From NCBI GenBank assembly GCA_022842985.1, contig JALHON010000012.1, positions 1 through 36,496 on the forward strand: a stretch of DNA of 36,496 bases, in the 5' to 3' direction. This DNA comes from Acidobacteriota bacterium (GTDB taxonomy: Bacteria; Acidobacteriota; Vicinamibacteria; Vicinamibacterales; UBA2999). The position numbers were made by a program, and so were the translations under genes. The notes under the pieces are model-generated. The model worked only from the letters and a program-made list of their open reading frames with translations. It did not search any database and had not been told where the DNA came from. This document shows positions 1 to 12,000 of this stretch, piece by piece. Positions within the stretch are counted from its first letter, which is position 1. Each line of letters opens with the position of its first letter.

Positions 1-1
1 C

Positions 2-553
2 CACGACCAGGCCGCCGGTGACCACGGCGCTGCCGCCGAACACGCCGGCGCCGAAGCCGAACACGGCGGCGAACACGGCGGCCTCGCGGGCCTGCTGTGG
101 CCGGTCGCCAACTTCATCGTGCTCGTCGTGCTGTTGAACAAGTTCCTGCGCGCGCCGATTGCCGAGTACCTCGCCGCCCGCTCCTCGGAGATCCGCAAGG
201 ATCTGGTGGACGCCGCCGAACTCAACAAGACCGCCACGGCCCAGCTCGCCGAGGTCGAACGCAAGATGCAGGCGCTCCCCGGTGAGCTCGATGCCCTGCG
301 CACCCGCGGTGCCGAAGAGATCGTGGCCGAGGAAGAACGCATTGCCAGCGCCGCCGCCGCCGACCGCGCCCGCCTGCTCACGCAGACGAAGCGCGAGATC
401 GAAGTGCGCCTCCAGGCCGCCGAGCGCGAGCTGAGCGACCACGCCGCGGCCCTCGCGCTGCAGCTCGCCGAGCAGAAGCTCGCGAAGGAGATGACGGCCG
501 CGGATCACACGCGCCTCGTCGAACGTTACGTCGCGCAGGTGAAGGAGCGCTAG
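2..553 (+). CDS. atpF: F1Fo ATP synthase subunit b (5' end outside window)
   Basis: Subunit b of the Fo sector: a membrane anchor followed by a long helix that forms the peripheral stalk holding F1. The reading frame is open from base 2, so the gene begins upstream. Visible order: about 30 residues rich in His, Gly, Ala and Glu, then one hydrophobic segment (LLWPVANFIVLVVLLNKF, about codons 31-48), then a charged Ala/Glu/Arg-rich coiled coil to the end. The GTG at 119 lies inside the membrane helix and cannot be the real start. It is followed after 4 nt by atpH, consistent with one atp operon. The low-complexity N-terminal extension is absent from the E. coli protein; I infer it is lineage-specific. 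Identification rests on helix pattern plus operon position. Confidence 0.9.
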   Translation, partial: HDQAAGDHGAAAEHAGAEAEHGGEHGGLAGLLWPVANFIVLVVLLNKFLRAPIAEYLAARSSEIRKDLVDAAELNKTATAQLAEVERKMQALPGELDALRTRGAEEIVAEEERIASAAAADRARLLTQTKREIEVRLQAAERELSDHAAALALQLAEQKLAKEMTAADHTRLVERYVAQVKER

Positions 554-557
554 GCCG

Positions 558-1106
558 ATGTCGACCCGCACCTCCGCCACCCGCTACGCCAAGGCGCTGC
601 TCGACGTCACGACGAACGATGCCGATGCCGCCAAGGTCGAACAGGACCTCGGCGCCTTCGTCGCGCTCATCGAATCGAACCCCGAACTCCGCCAGGCGCT
701 GCTGTCGCCGTCGGTGCCCGCGAGCGCCCGGCGCAACATCGCCTCGGCCGTCGCCGAACGCATCGGCATGGCGCCCACCGGCGTGCGTCTGCTGCAGCTG
801 CTCGCCGACCGCGACCGGCTCGGCATGACCGGCGAACTCCTCGCGGTGTTCCGCGAGCGCCTGCTCGATCGCCGCAAGGTCGTGCGCGCCGAACTCCGTT
901 CCGCCGTGGCGCTCTCGTCAGAGTCGGTCGCGGCCATCGCGTCGCGGCTCGGCGCCGTGACCGGAAAGAACGTCGCCATCGACGCCGCCGTCGATCCGGC
1001 GCTCATCGGCGGTGTCGTCGCGAAGGTCGGCGGCACGGTGTACGACGGCAGCGTGAAGTCGCAGCTCGAGAAGCTGCGCAAGCAGTTGGCAGGGGCTGGG
1101 AGCTAG
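558..1106 (+). CDS. atpH: F1Fo ATP synthase subunit delta
   Basis: The 182-residue delta subunit (OSCP family) caps F1 and joins it to the b stalk. The N-terminal six-helix domain begins TSATRYAKALLDV, the usual YAxALF-type start of the family. The C-terminal half carries VVRAELRSAVALS and ends with the conserved pattern GGVVAKVGGTVYDGSVKSQL. Length is normal. The start is an ATG 4 nt after the atpF stop. The last codons (Ala-Gly-Ala-Gly-Ser) and the stop fall inside the first heptad repeats of the G-rich spacer before atpA, so the extreme C-terminus looks overwritten by repeat sequence. Confidence 0.95.
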   Translation: MSTRTSATRYAKALLDVTTNDADAAKVEQDLGAFVALIESNPELRQALLSPSVPASARRNIASAVAERIGMAPTGVRLLQLLADRDRLGMTGELLAVFRERLLDRRKVVRAELRSAVALSSESVAAIASRLGAVTGKNVAIDAAVDPALIGGVVAKVGGTVYDGSVKSQLEKLRKQLAGAGS

Positions 1107-1155
1107 GGCCCGGGGGCCGGCGTTCGACCGAATGCCGCCCGGGACCCGGGACCCG
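1092..1155 (+). repeat. Decayed 7-bp tandem repeats between atpH and atpA
   Basis: Consecutive heptads GGGGCTG, GGAGCTA, GGGCCCG (1092-1112) and then CCCGGGA, CCCGGGA, CCCG (1138-1155). The same 7-base period recurs at two other spacers in this window (3575-3599 and 6332-6362), which points to a dispersed intergenic repeat family rather than chance G-richness. Confidence 0.6.
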
Positions 1156-1172
1156 AATGAGACACAGAGCTT

Positions 1173-2699
<1,527 letters not shown>

Positions 2700-3563
2700 A
2701 TGCCGTCACTGATCGACATCAGGCGCCGCGTCCGCGCCACCAAGTCGACGCAGCAGATCACGAAGGCCATGAAGATGGTCTCGTCGTCGAAGCTGCGCCG
2801 CGCGCAGGAGCGCATCGTGCGCAGCCGGCCGTACGCGCAGGAGATGCTGCGCGTGTTCAACAGCCTGGCGACGCGCGTCGATGCCTCGGCGCATCCGCTG
2901 CTGCAGGACGATCCGCAGTCGGCGCGCACGCTGCTCGTCGTCATCAGCGCCGACCGCGGCCTGTGCGGCAGCTTCAACACCAACGTCATCAAGGCGACGG
3001 CCCAGCACATCACCGACCATCCGGCCGAACCCGGCCGCGAAGTGGCGCTGGCGCTCGTCGGCCGCAAGAGCCGCGACTTCTTCAACCGCCGCGGCTTCGA
3101 CGTGAAGTACGAAGAGGTCGGCCTCTTCCAGAACGTCAAGTGGGAACACGCCCAGGCCATCGCGAACACCTGCATCAAGGAGTTCCTCGGGCCTGACGTG
3201 AGCTCGGTCTACCTGGTCTACAACGAGTTCCGCTCGGTGATCTCGCAGCGCGTGGTCGTTGAACGCCTGCTGCCCATCCCGAAGCTCGAGGTCGAAAAGG
3301 TCGAAGGCGCGGACTATCTCTTCGAGCCGGCGCCTGGCGAACTGCTCGAGACGCTGCTGCCGTTCCACGTGGCGGTGCAGGTGAACCGGGCGCTGCTCGA
3401 GTCGTCGGCCGCGGAACATGCGGCCCGCATGACCGCCATGGACGCCGCCACCCGCAACGCCAAGGAAATGGTGGACCGGCTCACGCTTTACATGAACAAG
3501 GTGCGGCAGGCCGCCATCACGCGCGAGATCATCGAGATCGTCGCCGGCGCGCAGGCCACGTAG
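2700..3563 (+). CDS. atpG: F1Fo ATP synthase subunit gamma
   Basis: Central rotor stalk of F1, 287 residues. The N-terminal helix contains the family pattern ATKSTQQITKAMKMVSSSKL and the C-terminal helix ends RQAAITREIIEIVAGAQA, the two coiled-coil strands that turn inside the alpha/beta hexamer. The middle Rossmann-like part includes ISADRGLCGSFNTN, a gamma hallmark. The ATG abuts the atpA stop, so the two are probably translationally coupled. An 86-nt spacer containing a G-run repeat separates it from atpD. Confidence 0.97.
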   Translation: MPSLIDIRRRVRATKSTQQITKAMKMVSSSKLRRAQERIVRSRPYAQEMLRVFNSLATRVDASAHPLLQDDPQSARTLLVVISADRGLCGSFNTNVIKATAQHITDHPAEPGREVALALVGRKSRDFFNRRGFDVKYEEVGLFQNVKWEHAQAIANTCIKEFLGPDVSSVYLVYNEFRSVISQRVVVERLLPIPKLEVEKVEGADYLFEPAPGELLETLLPFHVAVQVNRALLESSAAEHAARMTAMDAATRNAKEMVDRLTLYMNKVRQAAITREIIEIVAGAQAT

Positions 3564-3574
3564 AGACAGGTGCT

Positions 3575-5089
<1,515 letters not shown>

Positions 5090-5091
5090 CC

Positions 5092-5505
5092 ATGGCCCTG
5101 CCGACGTCGATCACGCTCAACATCGTCACGCCCGATCAGTCGTTCGCCCACGAGGTGGACGAGGTGTCGCTTCCGGGGTCGGAGGGCGACTTCGGCGTGC
5201 TGCCGGGTCACACGCCGTTCTTCACGGCGCTCCGCACGGGCCAGATGTGGTACCGGAAGGGCGCCGAGAAGCGCTTCCTCGCCGTGTCGGTGGGGTTCGT
5301 GGAAGTGCTGCCGGCCAAGGTCACGGTGATCGCGCAGGTGGCCGAACGCGCCGAGGACCTCGACCCGGCCCGCGCCGAAGCCGGCATGAAGCGCGCCCAG
5401 GAAATGCTGGGCCCGGTCGCGCACGAGATGGACTTCGAGCGCGCGCGCCTTGCGCTGCTCAAGACGCTCCAGCAGATGCAGGCCGAGTCACGACGCGGCA
5501 TGTAA
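5092..5505 (+). CDS. atpC: F1Fo ATP synthase subunit epsilon
   Basis: Rotor subunit epsilon, 137 residues. The N-terminal beta-sandwich contains the family pattern LPGSEGDFGVLPGHTPFFTAL, and the short C-terminal helical hairpin (ERARLALLKTLQQMQAE) is the part that can inhibit ATP hydrolysis in other bacteria. It closes the atp operon; the ATG comes 2 nt after the atpD stop. The next gene, an ABC exporter permease, starts 26 nt later on the same strand, so read-through is possible. Confidence 0.96.
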   Translation: MALPTSITLNIVTPDQSFAHEVDEVSLPGSEGDFGVLPGHTPFFTALRTGQMWYRKGAEKRFLAVSVGFVEVLPAKVTVIAQVAERAEDLDPARAEAGMKRAQEMLGPVAHEMDFERARLALLKTLQQMQAESRRGM

Positions 5506-5531
5506 CGGCCGTGGCACACTAGCCAGGCCAG

Positions 5532-6326
5532 ATGTTCGCCAATCTCCTCTCGCTGCTGAAGTACCGCGGCCTCATCCAGACGCTGGTGGCGCGCGACCTG
5601 AAGGCGCGCTACCGCGGCTCGGTCCTCGGGTTCTTCTGGTCGTTCTTCAATCCGCTGCTGCTGATGGCGGTGTACACCTTCGTGTTCACCGTCATCATGC
5701 CGGGCGCCCATCCCGCCGACATCCAGCCGTACGGGCTCTTCTTCTTCTGCGGCATCCTGCCGTGGACGTGGTTCAGCTCGTCGCTCACGGAATCGGCCAA
5801 CGTGCTCATCTCGGGCGGCAACCTCATCAAGAAGGTGTTGTTCCCGGCCGAAGTGCTTCCGATCGTGTCGGTGCTGGCCAACCTCGCCCACTTCATGCTC
5901 GGGCTGCCGATCCTGGCGGCGCTCCTCCTCTACTACCAGCGTCCGCTCGATCCGCTCGAGCTGCTGTGGTTTCCGGTCATCATCGTCGTGCAGTTCTTCT
6001 TCACGACCGGCATCGCCTTCCTGCTCGCGGCGCTCACGGTGCACTTCCGCGACATCAAGGACATCCTGGCGAACATGCTCACGCTGTGGTTCTTCTCGAC
6101 GCCCATCATCTACTCGATCCAGATGGCGCCGGAGAGCTACCGCTGGGTGCTCAACCTGAACCCGATGACGCACCTGGCCATCTCGTACCAGGAAGTGCTC
6201 TTCCACGTGGGGCCGCACGGCCACTGGAAGTGGCTGCTGGCGCTCGGCGCCGGCTCGATCGTGGTGTTCCTGGCCGGCTACTTCGTGTTCGACCGCCTGC
6301 GCGACTCGTTCGCGGAAGAAGTCTAG
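5532..6326 (+). CDS. wzm: ABC transporter permease, Wzm/ABC-2 polysaccharide export type
   Basis: Inner-membrane permease of an ABC-2 exporter for O-antigen or a related surface glycan, 264 residues. The opening [24 protein letters not shown] is the hallmark of the Wzm/TagG family, followed by six hydrophobic segments (about residues 35-60, 65-80, 105-130, 145-165, 180-200, 235-255). The pair with the ATPase gene at 6380 makes a complete half-transporter set. A 53-nt spacer of G-rich heptad repeats separates the two. Gene symbol is by family resemblance; the transported glycan is unknown and no glycosyltransferases are in the window. Confidence 0.9.
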   Translation: MFANLLSLLKYRGLIQTLVARDLKARYRGSVLGFFWSFFNPLLLMAVYTFVFTVIMPGAHPADIQPYGLFFFCGILPWTWFSSSLTESANVLISGGNLIKKVLFPAEVLPIVSVLANLAHFMLGLPILAALLLYYQRPLDPLELLWFPVIIVVQFFFTTGIAFLLAALTVHFRDIKDILANMLTLWFFSTPIIYSIQMAPESYRWVLNLNPMTHLAISYQEVLFHVGPHGHWKWLLALGAGSIVVFLAGYFVFDRLRDSFAEEV

Positions 6327-6331
6327 ATGGC

Positions 6332-6362
6332 GGGACTCGGGGCTCGGGGCCCGGGGCTCGGG
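6332..6362 (+). repeat. Heptanucleotide tandem repeat between wzm and wzt
   Basis: Four perfect-period heptads GGGACTC, GGGGCTC, GGGGCCC, GGGGCTC followed by GGG. It begins 6 nt after the wzm stop and ends 17 nt before the wzt start. This is the clearest copy of the 7-bp repeat seen also at 1092-1155 and 3575-3599. Confidence 0.75.
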
Positions 6363-6379
6363 AAGAGCCAGGACGTGTC

Positions 6380-7762
6380 ATGAAAAACGCCATCGACGCG
6401 GTCAACGTCACCAAGGTCTACCGGAAGTACGCCCGGAAGAAGCAGTTCGCCACGCTGAAGTCGGCGCTGCTCTCGGGCAGCCTCGTGAGCGAGCTCCAGC
6501 CCGACGAGACGTTCGAAGCCCTGCGCGGCGTGTCGTTCAGCGTGCCCAAGGGCTGCACCTACGGCGTCGTCGGCCGCAACGGCTCCGGCAAGAGCACGCT
6601 GCTCAAGTGTGTGGCCGGCATCACGCGCCCGACCACCGGCACGGTCACTGTGGATGGCCGCATCTCGGCCCTCATCGAACTCGGCGCCGGCTTCCACCCC
6701 GAAATCTCCGGCCGCGAGAACGTCTTCATCAACGGCATCATGCTGGGCCTCTCGAAGAAGGAGATCCAGAAGCGCTTCGACGAAATCGTCGAGTTCGCCG
6801 AGCTGAAGGACTTCATCGACGCGCCGGTGAAGACCTACTCGTCGGGCATGTACATGCGGCTCGGCTTCGCGGTGGCCATCCACGTCGATCCCGAAGTGCT
6901 GCTCGTGGACGAAGTGCTGGCGGTGGGCGACCAGGGCTTCACCGTGAAGTGCCTCGACAAGTTCGCCGAGTTCCGCCGCCGCAACAAGACCATCCTGCTC
7001 GTGACGCACTCGCTCGACCTGGTCGAGAAGTTCTGCGATCAGGCGCTCTGGCTCGACAAGGGCAAGACGCACGGCGAAGGCGACCCGAAGCTCGTCGTCA
7101 CCGCCTACATCGTGGACGTCGAGAAGTCGGAAGAGCAGCAGCTCGCGAAGGAAGAAGCGGCGCGCGTCGCCGCCGCCCAGGGCGACACCGATACGCCGCC
7201 GCCGGCCACCGCCGACGAGCCCCACAACCCGGTGGAAACCGCGGAAGCGCCGGCCGATATGTTCAAGGCCACCGAGGGCCGCTGGGGCACGCGCGAAGTC
7301 GAGGTGACGGCGGTGACGATCGCGGACGCCGCCGGCACGCCCGCGCACGTCTTCCACACCGGCGATCCGCTCACCGTGCACATCAAGTTCCGCGCCCATC
7401 ACCCCACGCGCGACTTCGTGTTCGGGCTCGGCATCTTCAACGGCGACGGTGTCTGCTGCTACGGGACCAACACCAACATCGACGAACTCGAACCCGACCG
7501 CATGAGCGGCGACGGGGAAGTGCGCTTCGTCATCGACCGGCTCGACCTCGTCGAAGGCACCTACAAGTTCGACGTCGCCGCGCACAAGCTCGACGGCTAC
7601 CCGTACGACTACCACCGGCAGCTCTACACGATCCGCGTGAAGGACCGCCGCAAGGACGTCGGCATCTACCGTCCACCGCATCGCTGGGAAGTGACCGGCG
7701 ATGTCACGTTCCGCGCGCCGGGCTCCGGCTTCAGGCGTGGCGCCGACGACGAGACGGCCTGA
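6380..7762 (+). CDS. wzt: ABC transporter ATP-binding protein with C-terminal glycan-binding domain (Wzt type)
   Basis: ATPase of the polysaccharide exporter, 460 residues. The start chosen is ATG 6380 ([17 protein letters not shown]). ABC domain about residues 4-245: Walker [10 protein letters not shown], the KpsT/Wzt-type [16 protein letters not shown] stretch, signature YSSGMYMRL, Walker [14 protein letters not shown]-loop VTHSLD. A low-complexity Glu/Ala/Pro linker (about 250-295) leads to a C-terminal beta-rich domain (about 300-440, with [19 protein letters not shown]) like the Wzt C-domain that reads the terminal sugar in E. coli O8/O9a. This implies that the exported glycan carries a recognised end modification, an inference from the family. 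Confidence 0.92.
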   Translation: MKNAIDAVNVTKVYRKYARKKQFATLKSALLSGSLVSELQPDETFEALRGVSFSVPKGCTYGVVGRNGSGKSTLLKCVAGITRPTTGTVTVDGRISALIELGAGFHPEISGRENVFINGIMLGLSKKEIQKRFDEIVEFAELKDFIDAPVKTYSSGMYMRLGFAVAIHVDPEVLLVDEVLAVGDQGFTVKCLDKFAEFRRRNKTILLVTHSLDLVEKFCDQALWLDKGKTHGEGDPKLVVTAYIVDVEKSEEQQLAKEEAARVAAAQGDTDTPPPATADEPHNPVETAEAPADMFKATEGRWGTREVEVTAVTIADAAGTPAHVFHTGDPLTVHIKFRAHHPTRDFVFGLGIFNGDGVCCYGTNTNIDELEPDRMSGDGEVRFVIDRLDLVEGTYKFDVAAHKLDGYPYDYHRQLYTIRVKDRRKDVGIYRPPHRWEVTGDVTFRAPGSGFRRGADDETA

Positions 7763-7764
7763 CG

Positions 7765-8238
7765 ATGCGCGTGCTCGCGAGCCGCGCGGATGCCGCCGCC
7801 TGGGCCGCGGATCATCGCGCCGCCGGACGCGCCGTGGTGTTCACGAACGGCGTCTTCGACGTCCTGCATCCGGGCCACACGCGGTATCTCGCGGATGCGC
7901 GCGCCGAAGGCGACGTGCTCATCGTGGCCGTGAACTCTGACCGCTCGGTGCGCGCGCAGAACAAGGGCGCCGACCGGCCCATCCATCCCGAACAGGAACG
8001 CGCGGAGCTGCTGAGCGCGCTGGCGTGCGTGGACGCCGTCGTGGTGTTCGACGAAGACACGCCGTTCGAGATCGTGCGCGCCATCCAGCCCGACGTGCTC
8101 GTGAAGGGTGCGGACTGGGCGGCCGACGCCATCGTGGGCCGCGACGTGGTCGAAGGGCGCGGCGGGCGCGTCGTGCGGATCGCACTCGCCCCCGGTTACT
8201 CGACGACGTCGATTCTGCAGCGCGCCCGCAAAGGGTAG
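7765..8238 (+). CDS. rfaE2: D-glycero-beta-D-manno-heptose 1-phosphate adenylyltransferase (HldE C-domain type)
   Basis: Nucleotidyltransferase of 157 residues that would activate heptose 1-phosphate to ADP-heptose for lipopolysaccharide core or S-layer-type glycans. The cytidylyltransferase signature [17 protein letters not shown] gives the HxGH nucleotide-binding motif (HPGH), followed by [10 protein letters not shown] and the family-typical VKGADW and GYSTTSIL motifs. It corresponds only to the C-terminal half of E. coli HldE; the kinase half is not encoded here. ATG lies 2 nt after the wzt stop, so it is co-transcribed with the exporter, supporting an envelope-glycan role. Confidence 0.88.
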   Translation: MRVLASRADAAAWAADHRAAGRAVVFTNGVFDVLHPGHTRYLADARAEGDVLIVAVNSDRSVRAQNKGADRPIHPEQERAELLSALACVDAVVVFDEDTPFEIVRAIQPDVLVKGADWAADAIVGRDVVEGRGGRVVRIALAPGYSTTSILQRARKG

Positions 8239-8274
8239 CCGCTCGTCTCTCCACCGAGGCGCGCCGGTTTCTGA

Positions 8275-8280
8275 TAGCCT
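8275..8280 (+). promoter_or_regulatory. Putative -10 element before the cupin-like gene
   Basis: TAGCCT in the 74-nt spacer after rfaE2, 32 nt before the next ATG. It fits a TAnnnT pattern seen before several other genes in this window. No convincing -35 partner was found. Confidence 0.25.
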
Positions 8281-8312
8281 TCCGCCGGTTGACTCAGATC
8301 CGGGAGGTCAGA

Positions 8313-9044
8313 ATGCGTGCAGCGAGCCTGGTGTTCGGGGTGTGGATGGTGGCGGCCGTTGCGCCTGCCGCGGCGCAGACGCCGCCTACGGCCGAAAAGC
8401 CGGTGCCGGTCTTCGAGGAGCCGCGCCATCATCTGGTTCTCGATACGCCATCGCTGCGGATTCTCGATATCCAGATCCCCCCAGGCGACACCACGCTCTT
8501 CCACATGCACAACTCGGCGATGATCTACGTGCCGATCTCGAGTTCGCGCACGCGCAATCAGAACCTGGGCGAAGACTGGCCCGCCCCGACCGCGGCGCCC
8601 CCGGCGCCCACCGCGCCCGCCGCGCCCGCTCGTCCTGGCCGCATCAACGGCGGGGCGAACTACGTCGAGAAACCCCAGACCCATCGCGTCAACAACATCG
8701 GGACGACGCTGTTCCGCCTCATCGGCATCGCCAACATGACGCCCGGAGACGCGACCGCACCCGCCGCGGCGTCGCCGGTGAAGCCCGAGATGGAGAACCG
8801 CTGGTATCGCGTCGAGCGACTCGTCATCGCCCCCGGCGCTTCGGCGCCGGTGCCGACCTTCGCCGGCACGATCGTCGTCGTGATGCAGACGAACGGCACC
8901 GCCGCCCTCGACGGCAAGGTCTGGCATCCGCTGAACGGACCCGGAGACTTCGCGCGGATCGACGGCACCCTGCCCTACGTGGTGCACAACCGCGGCACCG
9001 CGGAAATCGAAGTGGTCGCCGTGGCCGTGAAGGGCGCGAAGTAG
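8313..9044 (+). CDS. Secreted cupin-like protein of unknown function
   Basis: 243 residues with a clear Sec signal peptide (about residues 1-23, ending VAPAAAQ). Start ATG 8313 is preceded by a good Shine-Dalgarno, GGGAGG, 6 nt upstream. The mature part has two beta-rich halves: LDIQIPPGDTTLFHMHNSAMIYVPIS (His residues in a cupin-like first motif) and a second (VIAPGASAPVPTFAGTIVVVM), joined by an Ala/Pro-rich insert near residues 91-108. The pattern resembles periplasmic cupins that lack one or more metal ligands; I cannot assign a substrate. It converges with the metalloprotease gene, leaving 9 nt between stops. Confidence 0.7.
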   Translation: MRAASLVFGVWMVAAVAPAAAQTPPTAEKPVPVFEEPRHHLVLDTPSLRILDIQIPPGDTTLFHMHNSAMIYVPISSSRTRNQNLGEDWPAPTAAPPAPTAPAAPARPGRINGGANYVEKPQTHRVNNIGTTLFRLIGIANMTPGDATAPAAASPVKPEMENRWYRVERLVIAPGASAPVPTFAGTIVVVMQTNGTAALDGKVWHPLNGPGDFARIDGTLPYVVHNRGTAEIEVVAVAVKGAK

Positions 9045-9053
9045 CCGCCGCGG

Positions 9054-12000
9054 CTACGGCACGACGACGACGACTTCGCTCGACGGCGCGCTCAGGTTCG
9101 TGTTGGCGCGCGTCCGCAGACGGATGAAGTAGCGGCCCGGGGGCACCGTGCCGCTGACCGCCGTGGCGGTGCTGCCGGTGTTGAACGACCCCAGGTTTGC
9201 CGACCCGCTGATGGTGCCCACGTCCACGACGTAGCTCGTGGGCGTGGCGCCGGTCGTCGGCGGTGTCCACGAGAGCGAGATCACGCGGCCGCTGACCGAG
9301 GCGGTCAGCCCGCTCGGCGGCACCGGCACCACGCCGCCGCCACCCCCGCCGCCGCCCGAGAGCACCGACGCGGTGATGTCATTCGACGCCGCGCCCACGC
9401 CGCAGGCCGACCGTCCGGCCACGCGCAGGAAGTAGGTGCCGGCCGGCGCGTTGGCCGCGAAGGTCGTGCCGGGGCCGGCGAGATTCAGCACTGCGAGGTC
9501 CGCGCGCCCGGGGGCCGAGCCCGCGAAGAGCACGTAGCTCGAGGGCGCCACCGTGCCTGACGGCGTATCCCAGGCGAGCGAGAGCAGGCTGCCGCTGACC
9601 GACGGCGCCTGCAGCACCGGCGCGTAGGGCAGACCCACGCAGCCCCCCGTCACGCCCATCGTGACGCCGAGATCGTCCGACGGCGCGCCGGTTCCGGCGG
9701 CGTTCGAGCCGCGCACGCGCAGCCAGTAGGTGCCGTCGGGCACCCCGGGCGCCACGAACGAGAGGCCGGGGCCGACGGGTACCACGACCAGATTCGCGAG
9801 GCCCGGTGCCGATCCCACTTCGAGCACGTAGTTCGTGACGGGGTCACCCGTCGCAGGCGCCGCCCAGGCGATCGAGATCGTCCGCCCGCTGAACGAGGCC
9901 GTCAGTCCCGTGGGCGCGCCCGGTCGCGGATCCGGCGGCACGATGCTCACCGACACCTCGGGTGAGGCGACGCTCGTGCCGTACGTGTTCACGGCCCTGA
10001 CCCGCGCGAAGTAGGTGCCGCCCACGGTGATGGGCACGCTCAGTGACGTGCCCGCCGTGGTCTGCACCGGCAGGGTGGTGGCGCCGGGTGCGTTGCCGAT
10101 GTGCACGGTGAAGCTCGTGGGCGCGCTGCCTGTCGTGGCCGGAGTCCACGTCAGGGTGAGCGTCGAGCCGGTGACGCTCAGCGAGAGGCTGGTGGGCGGA
10201 TCGGGCGCGGCCGGTGTGGCCGTGACGCTCACCTGCACGGCGCGGCCGACGCCACTCGTGAGGTCTTCGCCGAGCAGCGCGATGCCGCCCGTGCCGGTGA
10301 CGCCGGCCCTCGGCAGCACGGTGACCGAGAACGTGCGGCTCGTGGCCGTGGACGACAGCGGCGTCACGGTGAGCCCCGTGTTCGCGATGAGCGCGGAGGA
10401 CGTGGTGGAGGCCGTGAGCCGCAGCGTCGAGCCCGTCGTGTCGGGATCGGTGACCGTCACCTGGAACGTCGTCGGCGTGTCGATCACGGTCGAGATCGCG
10501 GACGGAATGCCGGGGCCGAAGCTGGGCGGGTCGTCCACCGCGTTCACCGTGAGCACGAACGACGTCTGCGCCGACGCGAGGCCGTCGTTCACGACCACCG
10601 TGATCGTGGTGGTGCCCGACTGATTCGCCACCGGCGTGGCCGTGAGCGTGCGGCCCGAGCCGCTGCCCGCCACGGCGAGATTCGCGTTCGGCACGAGCGT
10701 CGTGTTCGACGACGTCGCCGTGACGACGAGCATGTCGAGCGGCGTGTCGGCGTCGCTCACCGTCACGGCGATGTCGCGCGGGGTGTCTTCCGGCGTGGCC
10801 TGCGCGGTGATCGCCGCAATCGACGGCGGCTGCGGCACGGTAACGGTGAGCGCGAAGGTGGTGACCGCGGTGGCGGCGCCGTCGGACGCGGTCAGCGTGA
10901 CCACCGACGCTCCGGCCTGTCCGGGCGCCGGCGTCATCGCCACGTCGAAGGTGCGCGTGGTCGAGGTCGTGTTGCTGATGGTCACCGTGACGTTCGCATT
11001 CGGCAGCAGCGCCGTGTTCGACGAGCTCGTCGAGAGCACGAGGGCGCTGCCCGCCGTGTCGATGTCGGTGATGGTGACCGTGGTGTGCGCCGTGAGCCCG
11101 CTGGCGCTCGTGCCGGACGCGGGCGAGCGGGTGACGGTGGGCGCATCGTTGACCGCGTTCACGGTGAGCGTGAAGGTGCGCGTGGCCGTCTGGGCGCCGT
11201 CGCTCACCGTCACGCTGATGGTGGCGGTGCCGCTGCGGTTCGCCGCCGGCGTCACGACCAGCGTGCGGTTGGCGCCGGCGCCGCCGATGGTGAGCGCGGC
11301 GCCGGTGTTCGGCACGAGTGTGGTGTTCGACGAGGTGGCCGTGACCACGAGTGCATTGACGTCGGTGTCGGTATCGCCCACCGTGATGGCAATCGTGGGC
11401 GTGACGCCGTCTTCGTTGATCGTCACGTTCGACAGCGCCGCCATGGTCGGCGCCGCAACGCTGCCCACGGCCTGGCGCCAGTTGGCGATCGTGAGCGCGG
11501 CGTTGTTGATCGACCGCTCGTTGTCGTGCTGGTCGGCCACGCCCGTCGGCGCCCCGCTGTAGTTCACACTCGGGTTCGAGAAATGGAGCACGCGCGGGCA
11601 GCCGCCCGTGCAGTTGTAGGCCATCACCGTACGGAACAGGTTCGACGGGTTCTTGTAGCCGAACGAGTACGGATAGAGCGAGGGCTGGCCGGCGCCGTCT
11701 TCCGGCGCGTGTGCCGAGCCCATGTTGTGGCCGAGTTCGTGCGCGAAGGTGTAGTTCGGGCTGATGCAGGGATAGGCGGTGACGCTGAAGGCCGACGACG
11801 CGAAACCCGCCGACAGCGACGTCATCACGTAGGCCACGCCGCACGCCCCGCCGGCGGCGTTGCCCACGATGAGCACCATCATGTCGGCGCCGAGCGCGTT
11901 GCGGCGCGCGTGCACCTCGTCCATCGCGCCGTCGCCCGTGCCGCGGAATGTGCTGAGGTCGGTGCTGAGATCGCCGCTTTCCGTGTAGCTCGTGAGTTCC

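Noticed and set aside
9340-9362. Run of C/G trinucleotides as a possible regulatory microsatellite
   Set aside because: It encodes the nine-glycine linker between two FN3 domains of the metalloprotease.
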